From Streptomyces sp. SAJ15 (GTDB lineage: Bacteria; Actinomycetota; Actinomycetes; Streptomycetales; Streptomycetaceae), in the NCBI RefSeq assembly GCF_007595705.1, contig NZ_NISY01000005.1, forward strand, positions 372,001 to 436,000: a stretch of DNA of 64,000 nucleotides, in the 5' to 3' direction. Below, piece by piece: positions 32,989 through 41,205 of this stretch. The position numbers were made by a program, and so were the translations under genes. Positions within the stretch are counted from its first letter, which is position 1, and each line of letters starts with the position of its first letter. The notes under the pieces are model-generated. The model searched no databases and was not told the DNA's origin. It worked only from the letters and a program-made list of their open reading frames with translations.

Positions 32989-33924
32989 CTACTTCTTGAA
33001 GCCGTAGTCCATGAGCTTCTTGGCGTCCGCCAGGCGGGCCTCCGGGGAGGTGGAGGTCAGCACCGTGCCGATGACCGTCTTGCCGTTCCGGGTGGCGGCG
33101 AAGACCAGGCAGTACTTGGCCTCCGGACCCGAGCCGGTCTTGACGCCGATGGCACCGGAGTAGCCGCCGAGCAGCTTGTTGGTGTTCTCCCAGTCCATGT
33201 AACGGTAGCCACCGGACTTGGTGGTGACCGTCTGACGGGTCTTCTTCGTCTTCACGACGGTACGGAACGTGGAGTTCTTCATCGCGCTGCTGGCGAGCTT
33301 CGTCAGGTCGCGCGGGGTGGAGTAGTTGGCTCCGTGCCCGATGCCGTCGAACGAGTCGAAGTGGGTGTTGGTCATGCCGAGCCTCTTGGCCGTGGCGTTC
33401 ATCTTGCCGATGAACGACTTCACCCGCTCGGCACGGGTCTTGCCGGTGCCGAACTTGTCGGCGAGTGCGTACGCCGCGTCGCAGCCGGACGGGAGCATCA
33501 GCCCGTACAGCAGCTGGCGGACGGTGACCTTGTCGCCGACGATCAGCCTGGCCGAGGAGGCCCAGTTGTTGTCGACGATGTAGTCGCTGTACGCCTTCTG
33601 GACGGTGACCTTGGCGTCCAGATTGAGGTTCTTCTGGTCGAGCACCACCTTCGCCGTCATTATCTTGGTGGTGGAGCCGGTGGATCGGCGGGTGTCGGCG
33701 GCCTTGGTGTAGAGCGCCTTGCCCGTGGCGTTGTTCATCACGAAGCCGCCCTTGGCGGCGATCGTGGGCGTCTTCAGCGTGACGGCCGCCGGGGCGGCCT
33801 GCGCGGCGGCGTCCCGCGCCGGAGCTGCCTGGGCCGGGGCGACGAACGCCCCGGCGACCATGACGGCCCCCGCGGTGACGACAATCGCGGACACGTGACG
33901 CATGCCCTTAATGCCGGTTTTCAA
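32989..33924 (-). CDS. D-alanyl-D-alanine carboxypeptidase (penicillin-binding protein, S11 type)
   Basis: A 311-residue exported serine peptidase that trims peptidoglycan stem peptides. The catalytic tetrad STTK is in STGSTTKIM, the second motif reads SGCD in LPSGCDAAYALAD, with Cys where Asn is usual in SxN, and the third motif KTG is in GVKTGSGPE. I choose the TTG at 33924 because GGAG stands eight bases before it and it yields a normal signal peptide (MKTGIKGMRHVSAIVV then AGAFVAPAQA). The ATG at 33903 inside it would shorten the n-region. Single gene, convergent with the FG-GAP fragment. Confidence 0.87.
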   Translation of the reverse strand: MKTGIKGMRHVSAIVVTAGAVMVAGAFVAPAQAAPARDAAAQAAPAAVTLKTPTIAAKGGFVMNNATGKALYTKAADTRRSTGSTTKIMTAKVVLDQKNLNLDAKVTVQKAYSDYIVDNNWASSARLIVGDKVTVRQLLYGLMLPSGCDAAYALADKFGTGKTRAERVKSFIGKMNATAKRLGMTNTHFDSFDGIGHGANYSTPRDLTKLASSAMKNSTFRTVVKTKKTRQTVTTKSGGYRYMDWENTNKLLGGYSGAIGVKTGSGPEAKYCLVFAATRNGKTVIGTVLTSTSPEARLADAKKLMDYGFKK

Positions 33925-34091
33925 CGTGAATACTCCAAACTGCACCTTGCAGTGCGGCAACATGAGGGTGCCGCTCACCCATGAGACGCATGAGACGGGC
34001 CAATGGATGTACAGCCGGCGGATATTTTCTCTCAGATGTCTCACACGTCCCACACAACGCGGCGCAGCGGGAGGGCCAGAACGCGCCAAAG

Positions 34092-35243
34092 TCAGCGCCC
34101 CAGGGCGTTCAGCACCGCGGTCGCCATCACCCGCTCCCCCGTCGCGTTGGGGTGGAGCGGCAGCGCGGGCGCGGTGGGGAGGAGCCCCTCGACCCAGGGT
34201 TCGGCGGAGCAACCGTCATGTCCCCTGGTGGGGTTGAGCGTGTCGACGTACGTGGCGTGGCCGGTCTCGGCGGCGTCGGCGACCCGGTCGTTCAGCTCCC
34301 CGAGGACCGAGCGGAGAAAGGCCACGTCGCCGGTGGTGATGGGCAGTCTGCCCAGGCACTTCGCCGGGTCGTCCGGCACCACCGACGGATAGCCGACGAC
34401 CAGCACCCGGGCTCGTGGCGCCTTGGCGTGAACGAGACGGAGAGCTCCCGCGAGTCGTGACGCGGCGGACTCCAGACGCCCGCTGAGGGAGTTCCCGTAG
34501 TGGGCACGGCACGGGGCCCCCAGGGGATCCGTCACGGCCAGGGACGCGCAGGTGGCCACGACGTCGACGAACCCGAGGTCCGAGGTGCCGAGGTCGTTGC
34601 CGCCGATGGTGACCGTGACCAGGCTGACGTCCGGTGCCACGGCGTCGAGCTGTGGGCCGTTGACGACCGCTCCGGCATCGGTCTGCGGGAGGGTCAGCGC
34701 GCCGACCTTGGCCCCCGCGCAACTCCGGTCCGTGTAGCCGGCGGGCGCCAGGGCGGCCGCGACGACCCGGCCGTAGTCGCGGTCGGAGCGCAGGCACAGA
34801 CCCGCGGACTGCGCGGGGATGCCGGCACCGGCGGCATAGGAGTCCCCGAGCGCCACATAGCGGCCGGCCGCGACCCCCTCGCCGGTGCCGGTCGGGCGCG
34901 CGTGCGCGGGCACCGGGGCGGTGACGGCGCCGAGCGCGGCGGCCACGAGCGCACAGCCGACCGCGGCGGGGCGCCACTTCCCGGCGCGCCGGGAGCCGTC
35001 GCGCGCGGGGAGGGCCCGCCGGCCTCCGGACCGCGCCCGAGGGGTGGGGTGCGCCGCACTCGTCGACGGGACGGCACCCGTCGACGGCGCCGCGCTCGTT
35101 GACGAGACGGCACCCGTAGAGGAGGCCGCGCTTGTTGACGGCACGGCATCCGTCGAGGGGACCGCGCTCGCCGACGGGACGGCGCTCGCCGGCAGCGCGG
35201 GGCGCGGCGACTTCGGTGTGCGCGGGGGTACGGCTCCGGGCAT
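34092..35243 (-). CDS. SGNH/GDSL hydrolase with repeat-bearing N-terminal extension
   Basis: A 383-residue protein. AGGAG five bases before the ATG at 35243 supports this long start. Residues 1-70 are low-complexity repeats (VPSTSAA, VSSTSAA, VPSTDA), then a basic stretch, and only at about 90-112 a hydrophobic signal or anchor (AAVGCALVAAALGAVTAPVPAHA in parts). The hydrolase domain (about 125-383) has YVALGDSYAAGAG (nucleophile Ser), the oxyanion Gly in GNSLSGR and the Asn in TIGGND, and the catalytic His in LHPNATGE. It is an esterase or lipase exported across the membrane. An internal start nearer the signal cannot be excluded. Confidence 0.84.
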   Translation of the reverse strand: MPGAVPPRTPKSPRPALPASAVPSASAVPSTDAVPSTSAASSTGAVSSTSAAPSTGAVPSTSAAHPTPRARSGGRRALPARDGSRRAGKWRPAAVGCALVAAALGAVTAPVPAHARPTGTGEGVAAGRYVALGDSYAAGAGIPAQSAGLCLRSDRDYGRVVAAALAPAGYTDRSCAGAKVGALTLPQTDAGAVVNGPQLDAVAPDVSLVTVTIGGNDLGTSDLGFVDVVATCASLAVTDPLGAPCRAHYGNSLSGRLESAASRLAGALRLVHAKAPRARVLVVGYPSVVPDDPAKCLGRLPITTGDVAFLRSVLGELNDRVADAAETGHATYVDTLNPTRGHDGCSAEPWVEGLLPTAPALPLHPNATGERVMATAVLNALGR

Positions 35244-35369
35244 GGTTGCTCCTGGGAGATGAGGACAGGGGAGACCGGGCTTCGAAACCGGCCGGTAACG
35301 TTCCCGACATGGTGGCGGCCGCCCGCCCCGCGAACCATGTGCCGGTGCCAGCGGCGCGGCAGGCGCCGT

Positions 35370-35385
35370 TTGTGCCCCGGCACAA
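35370..35385. promoter_or_regulatory. Palindrome upstream of the PucR-family gene
   Basis: TTGTGCC-CC-GGCACAA has perfect seven-base arms, 40 bases before the ATG of the PucR regulator, placed where it would overlap its promoter. A likely autoregulatory operator. Confidence 0.65.
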
Positions 35386-35425
35386 CCCCGCCCCGCTGCC
35401 AGACGGTCTTTGTAACCTGCGGGCC

Positions 35426-36622
35426 ATGAGCCGCATACCGGAGCCGCCGAACGAGATCACCCCTGTGGCCTCCCTCCTGCTGGGGCACGCCGAGGAGTTG
35501 GGCCTGCGGATGGCCCACCGCATCCGGGCCGAGGTGGGCTACTACGGAAGCGAGGACCGGGTGCCCCTCGCCGAGCTGAGCTCCTCCTGCCGGCGCAACG
35601 CCGAGCTGGTCTTCGGCCAGCTCGCCGCCGGACGGTGCACCGACATGGCCGGGGCTGAGGACACCGGCCGGACGCGGGCGCGCCAGGGGGCGCCGCTGGG
35701 CGAGCTGCTGCACGCCTACCGCGTCGGGTCCGGGTTCCTGTGGTCCGAGCTGACCGCGGCGGTCCGCGGCAGCGACGCGGTCACCGCCGACACGATCGCG
35801 TCGCTCGCCGCGTGGTGGGTGCGCGAGGGTCTCGCGGCGGCGGCCAGCGACGCCTATCGGGAGGCCGCCGCCGCGCTGTCGCTCCAGCGCGAGAGGGAGC
35901 GCTCGGCGCTGGTGGAGGCGCTGTTCACGGGGGCGCTCGGCGGTCGCACCACCCTCTGGGAGACCGCCGACGCGCTCGGTCTGCCCACCGAGGGGCCGTA
36001 TCTGGTGGTGGTCGCCGAGGCGCCCGGCCCGGGACGGGAGCCGCTGCCCGGCATCGAGCCCCGGCTGCTGGCCGAGCGGCTGCGCTCCGCCTGGCGGCTC
36101 CAGCCCGACCTCCAGGTCGGCGTGGTCGCCGCCCGCGAACCCGACGGCGCGGAGACCGTGCTGCGGGTCCTCGAGCGCTGCCCCGGCGCCCGGGTCGGCG
36201 TCAGCCCGCCGTACCGCACACTGCGGGACACCCCCAGGGCGCTGCGGTTGGCGCGGCTGGCGCTGGCCGGGCTGCGCGGACGGACGGCGGGGGTCGCCCG
36301 GTTCGCCGACAGTCCGGTCGCCCTGCTGGTGGCCGCCTCCCCCGAGGAGGCCGCGCGGGCCGCGCGGGCGGTGCTCGGCCCCGTACTGGAGCTGCCGCCC
36401 GCCGAGCGGTCCCGGCTGCTGGAGACGCTGGACCGCTGGTACGCGGCGGGGGGCTCGACGGCCGAGGCGGCGGTGCTGCTGTACTGCCACCGCAACACCG
36501 TGCGCTACCGACTGCGCCGGCTGGAGGAGCTGACGGGCCGTTCCCTCCAGGACCCGCGCGCGGTCGCCGACCTGGCGGTGGCGCTCCAGGCGCTGCGCCT
36601 CCCACCTCCCGAGCGGACCTGA
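35426..36622 (+). CDS. PucR-family (CdaR-like) regulator
   Basis: A 398-residue regulator. The N-terminal half (about 10-175) is a helical sensor of the RsbRD-like type (GAPLGELLHAYRVGSGFLW). A central GGDEF-like region follows (PYLVVVAEAPG, ARVGVSPPYRTL), and the C-terminal HTH_30 domain is clear: LLETLDRWYAAGGSTAEAAVLLYCHRNTVRYRLRRLEELTG (given here in family order). Such proteins control catabolic or secondary-metabolite genes. It is divergent from the SGNH hydrolase gene and has its own palindrome upstream. The ligand is unknown. Confidence 0.85.
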   Translation: MSRIPEPPNEITPVASLLLGHAEELGLRMAHRIRAEVGYYGSEDRVPLAELSSSCRRNAELVFGQLAAGRCTDMAGAEDTGRTRARQGAPLGELLHAYRVGSGFLWSELTAAVRGSDAVTADTIASLAAWWVREGLAAAASDAYREAAAALSLQRERERSALVEALFTGALGGRTTLWETADALGLPTEGPYLVVVAEAPGPGREPLPGIEPRLLAERLRSAWRLQPDLQVGVVAAREPDGAETVLRVLERCPGARVGVSPPYRTLRDTPRALRLARLALAGLRGRTAGVARFADSPVALLVAASPEEAARAARAVLGPVLELPPAERSRLLETLDRWYAAGGSTAEAAVLLYCHRNTVRYRLRRLEELTGRSLQDPRAVADLAVALQALRLPPPERT

Positions 36623-36801
36623 TCCGGGCAACCGGCGCGATAGCGCGGTACGCCGGCACCGAGACCGGGATCGAGCGAGGTGGAGCGGGCCGCCCGGTCC
36701 TCGGCGGGTGGCCGGATTCCTTCGGTGGACGTAGACGGAATCATCGCCGGGGAATCCGCACGGACCCTCCCGACGCGCGGGTCCAGCGGGAGAATCCTGC
36801 T

Positions 36802-37830
36802 ATGAGAACACCGGTCAGCGACCCGCTGCGGGTGGGGCCGTACCGCATCGTGGGCCGTCTCGGCTCCGGCGGCATGGGCTGGGTCTACCTGGCCCGTTCG
36901 CCGTCCGGCCGGGCGGTGGCGGTCAAGGTGGTGCGCCCGGAGTTGGCCGCCGACCCCGAGTTCCGGCACCGTTTCGCCGGCGAGGTCGCGGCGGCCAAGG
37001 TGGTGAGCGGAGCGTTCACGGCGCCGGTCGTCGACGCCGATCCGCGGGCCGAACCGCCCTGGTTGGCCACGATGTACGTGCCGGGCCCCTCGCTCGCCGA
37101 GGCGGTCGTCCAGGACGGCCCGCTGGACGAGGCGCGGTCGCGGGCGCTGGGCGCCGGGCTGGTGGAGGCGCTCCAGGCCATCCATGGGGCCGGGGTGGTG
37201 CACCGCGACCTCAAGCCGTCCAACGTGCTGCTGGCCGCGGACGGTCCGCGCGTCATCGACTTCGGCATCTCCCGGGTCAGCGGCTCCGCGGGGCTCACCC
37301 GGGCCGGGATGGTGCTGGGCACACCCCCCTTCATGTCCCCGGAGCAGATCACGGGCCGAGCCGTGGACTTCAGGACCGATGTGTTCTCGCTGGGCGGGGT
37401 GCTCGTCTACGCCGCGACCGGCGGTCCGCCCTTCGGTGGCGACGACACGGTCGCCTACCGCGTCGTTCACGGGGAGCCGTCGCTCGACGGCGTCCCGCGG
37501 GCGCTGCGCGGCCTCGTGGCCCGCTGTCTCGCCAAGCGCCCCGCCGAACGGCCACCGCTCGACACGCTGTTGCGGGAGCTGGCCCCGCAGGAGGGCGAGG
37601 ACCCGGCGCCGCGCCCGCGGCCCGCGGGGCGGGGCGCGAGCGCCGGGCCCGAGGCGCCGACCGGGCCTGGGGAGACGCCCGGGGAGACGCCCGGGGTGCG
37701 GCACCCGTCCGGTTCGGAGCCGGTCGGGGTGTCCGTGCCGTCATGCCTGCTGCTGCACGCGCGGGCGCTGTTGGACGCCGGGCTCAGCGACGCCATGGTG
37801 GCGGAGGCGGTGACGCGTGGAGCGGGCTGA
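36802..37830 (+). CDS. Cytoplasmic serine/threonine protein kinase
   Basis: A 342-residue Hanks-type kinase with all key residues: Gly-rich loop LGSGGMGWVYLA, Lys in VAVKVVRP, catalytic loop HRDLKPSNVLL, DFGIS, and TPPFMSPEQ. Residues about 275-310 are Pro/Glu-rich, and the C-terminal 35 residues (LLLHARALLDAGLSDAMVAEA) look like a small helical docking domain. There is no membrane segment or PASTA repeat. Its end overlaps the start of the YbjN-like gene by 14 bases, which ties it to the following signalling genes. Confidence 0.9.
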   Translation: MRTPVSDPLRVGPYRIVGRLGSGGMGWVYLARSPSGRAVAVKVVRPELAADPEFRHRFAGEVAAAKVVSGAFTAPVVDADPRAEPPWLATMYVPGPSLAEAVVQDGPLDEARSRALGAGLVEALQAIHGAGVVHRDLKPSNVLLAADGPRVIDFGISRVSGSAGLTRAGMVLGTPPFMSPEQITGRAVDFRTDVFSLGGVLVYAATGGPPFGGDDTVAYRVVHGEPSLDGVPRALRGLVARCLAKRPAERPPLDTLLRELAPQEGEDPAPRPRPAGRGASAGPEAPTGPGETPGETPGVRHPSGSEPVGVSVPSCLLLHARALLDAGLSDAMVAEAVTRGAG

Positions 37831-38275
37831 GGCGTCGTCGTCCGTGCCCGTTCCCGGCATCGGCGGCCACTGGAGAACGGCGGTGGAGAGCTGGTCCGCG
37901 CGCGACCGTCTCCGCACGGTCGTGGCCGCCGACTCCATCTCCGTGGAGTTCGGGCTGCCGGAGACCGGCCGCGAGATCACCGTCCGGTTCATGACCACCC
38001 GAGAGCTGCTGGTGGCCTTCATGACGGACGGCCGCCGGCTGCGCCCGAACCAGCTCGCCGTGGCGGCGGCCGCGGCCAACGCCTGGAACACCGAGCAGTT
38101 GGTCCCCATGCTCTCCGTCTGGGACGTCCGGGGTCCGACCCCGTGCATCGCGGGGGTCTGCGCGCTGCCGCTCACCTGCCGGATGACCCAGCGGGACTTC
38201 GACGCGCTGGCGCGGGACTGGACCGGGCGGGCGCGACAGATGTTCACCCGGTGCCACCAGGTGTTCAGACTCTAG
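37817..38275 (+). CDS. YbjN-like protein linked to the kinase
   Basis: A 152-residue protein from a GTG inside the kinase gene end, hence translationally coupled. The core (WSARDRLRTVVAADSISVEFGLP, REITVRFMTTRELLVAFMTD, LAVAAAAANAWNTEQLVPML) fits the YbjN / type III secretion chaperone-like fold, which often acts as a partner or adaptor. Three Cys residues sit close together (PCIAGVCALPLTC). The role is inferred to be a substrate or adaptor of the neighbouring kinase. Confidence 0.72.
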   Translation: MERAEASSSVPVPGIGGHWRTAVESWSARDRLRTVVAADSISVEFGLPETGREITVRFMTTRELLVAFMTDGRRLRPNQLAVAAAAANAWNTEQLVPMLSVWDVRGPTPCIAGVCALPLTCRMTQRDFDALARDWTGRARQMFTRCHQVFRL

Positions 38276-38320
38276 GCGCGCCGAGCGGGGCCCCGCGGTC
38301 GGCTGCGGCTTTCCCCTCCC

Positions 38321-38348
38321 TTGACCGAAGCCCTTTTCAAAATAGGGT
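38321..38348 (+). promoter_or_regulatory. Probable housekeeping-type promoter
   Basis: TTGACC (38321-38326) and TAGGGT (38343-38348) are separated by 16 bases within a short AT-rich stretch, about 50 bases before the GTG at 38397. This resembles a main sigma factor promoter and implies that the membrane protein/vWA/PP2C/kinase genes form their own transcript. Confidence 0.6.
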
Positions 38349-38396
38349 AGTTGCTCCATATTTGTCCCTGTGATTCTCCGGCTTGAGGGAGGTGCC

Positions 38397-39644
38397 GTGG
38401 GCCACTCCACACGCCGTGCGGTCCTTCTCGGTGTGCTCCTCACGACGACACCGGTCGACACCGCGACCGCCGCTACCGCCACCGCCGCCACCGCCACCGC
38501 GACCGCCACCGCGACCGCCGCCAGCACGTTCACCACCACGCCCGCGGCGCGCCCCACCGAGCGGCCGTGCGACGACGAGAAGGACTTCGCCCGCCGGCTG
38601 AGCTGCCTGGCGGACGAGAGCGCCGAGCACCCGGGGACGAAGGTCGTCACCCGCCTCGACCACCCACTCGACCTGCCGAAGGGAGGCGCGGGCGACGACG
38701 GGCGGGGCCCCGCCGACGGCCTCGCGCTGAACCGACTCACCTCCGACCTGAACAAGGCCACGCTGGTCGTGGAGGTCCCCGGCGGGGGGACGACCGGCGA
38801 GGGTGGCACCGTCCTGCTGGTCCTCGCCGCGCGGCGCCACCTCGCCGCCGACAGCGTCGTCACCCGCCTCGACAAGGACACCGTGGCGCGGCTCCGACGC
38901 GCGGGCGCCTGCCCGAACGGAGGCGGAGAGGGAGCCGACGACGGCGCCCCCGGGAGCCCGGACGGCACCGACCTGTGCCAGCTGGTGCGGGGAAGGGGGG
39001 ACGACGACCCGGACCTGACCGGCCGGGACCTGATCGACGAGAAGGTAGCCGGCCCACTCGCCGAGCGGGACGCCGGCACGTCCCCGCGGACCGCCGAGGA
39101 CTCGTCCTCCACCCCGTGGCCCCTGCTGCTCACCGGCCTGCTCCTGCTGCTGGTCCTCCTCTTCCTGCTGGCCGTCAGCCGCTCCCGGGTGCGGGAACCG
39201 ATGCCGGTCCGGGCGGATCCGGACACCCCGACCCGCCCCGACCTCCGTCCGGCGTACGCGGATCCCCCGGGGTACGAGGACCGCCCGGGGTACGAGGACC
39301 GCCCGGAGTACGAGGACCCGCCCCGGTACGAGGACGCGGCCTACGGGGACCACCGGGGACACGTGGATCACCCGACGTACGCGGACCGCCCGAGACGCGA
39401 GGAGCGGGCCCGCGCCACCGGCCCGCGCCGCCGCGCCGTCGTGCGGACCGTGCTGCACCCCCAGGGGTACGTCGAGGTCGACCGCTGTCTGCACCGCGTG
39501 GTGTGGGCCGACCCGGACGTCGATCCGCCCGCGCCCGGCAGCCCCGTCGAGATCGCGACGCCCGGCGGTCCGGAGCCGGATGTACTGCTCGCCTTCACGC
39601 CCGGTGACGGGCGGCGGACCACGGGAGACGCCCATGCGCAATGA
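38397..39644 (+). CDS. Membrane protein of the vWA-PP2C-kinase cluster
   Basis: A 415-residue type I membrane protein. GGGAGG six bases before the GTG at 38397 fixes the start, giving a signal peptide followed by Ala-Thr repeats. The extracellular part (about 50-235) has NRLTSDLNKATLVVEVPGGG and a charged stalk; the membrane helix is at about 240-262 (WPLLLTGLLLLLVLLFLLAV). The cytoplasmic part has a run of YEDRPG/YEDPPR repeats and a C-terminal OB/NfeD-like beta unit (TVLHPQGYVEVDRCLHRVVW). It overlaps the vWA gene by 11 bases. It is probably the surface or anchoring component of this phospho-signalling set. Confidence 0.72.
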   Translation: MGHSTRRAVLLGVLLTTTPVDTATAATATAATATATATATAASTFTTTPAARPTERPCDDEKDFARRLSCLADESAEHPGTKVVTRLDHPLDLPKGGAGDDGRGPADGLALNRLTSDLNKATLVVEVPGGGTTGEGGTVLLVLAARRHLAADSVVTRLDKDTVARLRRAGACPNGGGEGADDGAPGSPDGTDLCQLVRGRGDDDPDLTGRDLIDEKVAGPLAERDAGTSPRTAEDSSSTPWPLLLTGLLLLLVLLFLLAVSRSRVREPMPVRADPDTPTRPDLRPAYADPPGYEDRPGYEDRPEYEDPPRYEDAAYGDHRGHVDHPTYADRPRREERARATGPRRRAVVRTVLHPQGYVEVDRCLHRVVWADPDVDPPAPGSPVEIATPGGPEPDVLLAFTPGDGRRTTGDAHAQ

Positions 39645-40395
39645 CCAGCAGCCCACGCTGCCGGCGCAGTACGCCGACATCGAGATCGAGAACAACGCCC
39701 AGCGGTTGCCGCTGGTGCTCTGCCTCGACACCTCCAGCTCCATGGCCGGGATACCCATCGAGTCGCTCAACGGCGCGCTGGCCGAGTGGACCCGGGAGCT
39801 GCACGACGACGTCAGCCTCAGCTACAGCGTCGAGGTCGCCGTCATCACCTTCGGCGGCCAGGGGGTGTACGCCTGGCAGGGGCCGCAGCCGCTCCCCGCG
39901 CACGCCCCGACCAACCCCTTCGTGCCCGCGCACCTGTTCCAGGCGCCCCGGCTCGTCGCCTCCGGAGTGACTCTGTTGACCGAGGCGTTGGAGCTCGCCA
40001 TGCGCCTCGTGGCCACCCGCAAGGCCGAACTCCGCCGGTCCGGGCTCCAGTACCACCGCCCGCAGATCTGCCTGGTGACCGACGGGCTGCCGACGGACGG
40101 CATGGGCCGCTACACCGAGGATTGGCGGCGGTTGGTCCCGGTGGTGGCGGCGGAGCAGCAGGCCAGACGCTTCCGGCTGTACGCGATCGGGGTCGGCGGC
40201 ATCACCGACCTCGGCGAGCAGGTGCTGAAGGCGTTCGCGCCGACCTTCCACGCACGGCTCCAGGGCTTCCCGTTCCGCGAGTTGCTCCAGATGATGTCGG
40301 CCAGCGCCAACGCGGAGCAGCGGGGGGCGGGTGACGAGGTCTTCGAGAAGATCTTCAGTCAGTTCAAGACCCAGCGCCCCGCGTGGGAAGCCTGA
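39634..40395 (+). CDS. TerY-like vWA-domain protein
   Basis: A 253-residue stand-alone vWA domain with a complete metal-binding MIDAS: DTSSSMAG, a Thr-bearing loop (VTLLTEALELAM) and LVTDGLPTDG. TerY-type vWA proteins form, with a PP2C phosphatase and an atypical kinase, the TerY-P triad described by comparative genomics in stress and metal-resistance systems. The two next genes are exactly those partners. GGGAG before the ATG at 39634 supports the start. Confidence 0.87.
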   Translation: MRNDQQPTLPAQYADIEIENNAQRLPLVLCLDTSSSMAGIPIESLNGALAEWTRELHDDVSLSYSVEVAVITFGGQGVYAWQGPQPLPAHAPTNPFVPAHLFQAPRLVASGVTLLTEALELAMRLVATRKAELRRSGLQYHRPQICLVTDGLPTDGMGRYTEDWRRLVPVVAAEQQARRFRLYAIGVGGITDLGEQVLKAFAPTFHARLQGFPFRELLQMMSASANAEQRGAGDEVFEKIFSQFKTQRPAWEA

Positions 40396-40410
40396 GCGGG
40401 GGCGCGGAGG

Positions 40411-41205
40411 ATGGACCGGCGCGGCACGCGGTGGCGCACCCACGGGCTGAGCGTGGCGGGCTACCGTCACCGGCGCGACGGCATCCCCTGCCAGGACGCC
40501 TGGCAGCAGGTGGTGGCGGGCCCCGCCGAGGCGCCGGTGACGGTGCTCGCGGTGGCGGACGGCGCGGGCAGCCGGCTCCGCTCCGACGAGGGCTCGAAGC
40601 TGGCGGTCGCCCTCGCCATGGACGCCTTCGCCCGATGGGCGTCCCGGCCGTGCCCACCGGGCGAGGCCGTGCACGCCCTGCTCCGGCACGCGTACGAGGA
40701 GGTGGCGGACGCCTTCCTGGACCAGACGGGCGACCAGGCCGACGACTTCGCCACCACCCTCGCCGTGCTGGTGCTCGCCCCGGAGTGGATCGGCCACCTC
40801 AGCGTGGGTGACGGCTTCGCGGTCGTACGGGCGGGCACGGTGGACGGGCGGGCGCAGTTCCATCTCCTCCCCCAGGCCGCGGCGGCCAGCGAGTACAGCA
40901 ACGAGACGGTGTTCCTGACCTCGCCCGGGGCGGAGCGCTGGGTGCGCACCGTGTGTGTGCGCGACGCGGGCGTCGACGGGGCCCTGTTGTCCACCGACGG
41001 GCTGGCGCAGGCGGCCCTCTCCCGCCCCGACGGACGCTGTCAGACCCCCAACGCCTCGTTCGTGGCCGCGGTGCTCGGCTCCCTGGACCGCCCCGGCCCC
41101 GACCCGGCCAGGGACGAGGAGGAGCTGGCGGCGCTGCTGCGCTCCGACCGGCTCAGCGCGCTCAACGCCGATGACAAGACGCTCGTCCGAGCGGTGCGGC
41201 CATGA
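40411..41205 (+). CDS. PP2C-type protein phosphatase
   Basis: A 264-residue phosphatase of the PPM fold. Metal-binding motifs are GIPCQDAW, VLAVADGAGSR, DDFATTLAVLVL, SVGDGFAVV, LLSTDGL and, at the end, NADDKTLV. It should remove phosphate from Ser/Thr residues phosphorylated by the linked kinase. The ATG at 40411 follows GGAGG; the stop overlaps the kinase ATG by four bases (ATGA at 41202-41205). Confidence 0.88.
   Translation: MDRRGTRWRTHGLSVAGYRHRRDGIPCQDAWQQVVAGPAEAPVTVLAVADGAGSRLRSDEGSKLAVALAMDAFARWASRPCPPGEAVHALLRHAYEEVADAFLDQTGDQADDFATTLAVLVLAPEWIGHLSVGDGFAVVRAGTVDGRAQFHLLPQAAAASEYSNETVFLTSPGAERWVRTVCVRDAGVDGALLSTDGLAQAALSRPDGRCQTPNASFVAAVLGSLDRPGPDPARDEEELAALLRSDRLSALNADDKTLVRAVRP

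Noticed and set aside
38284..38300. GCGGGGCCCCGC palindrome after the YbjN-like gene as a terminator
   Set aside because: Self-complementary but without a loop, so it would not form a good hairpin; such runs are common at this GC content.
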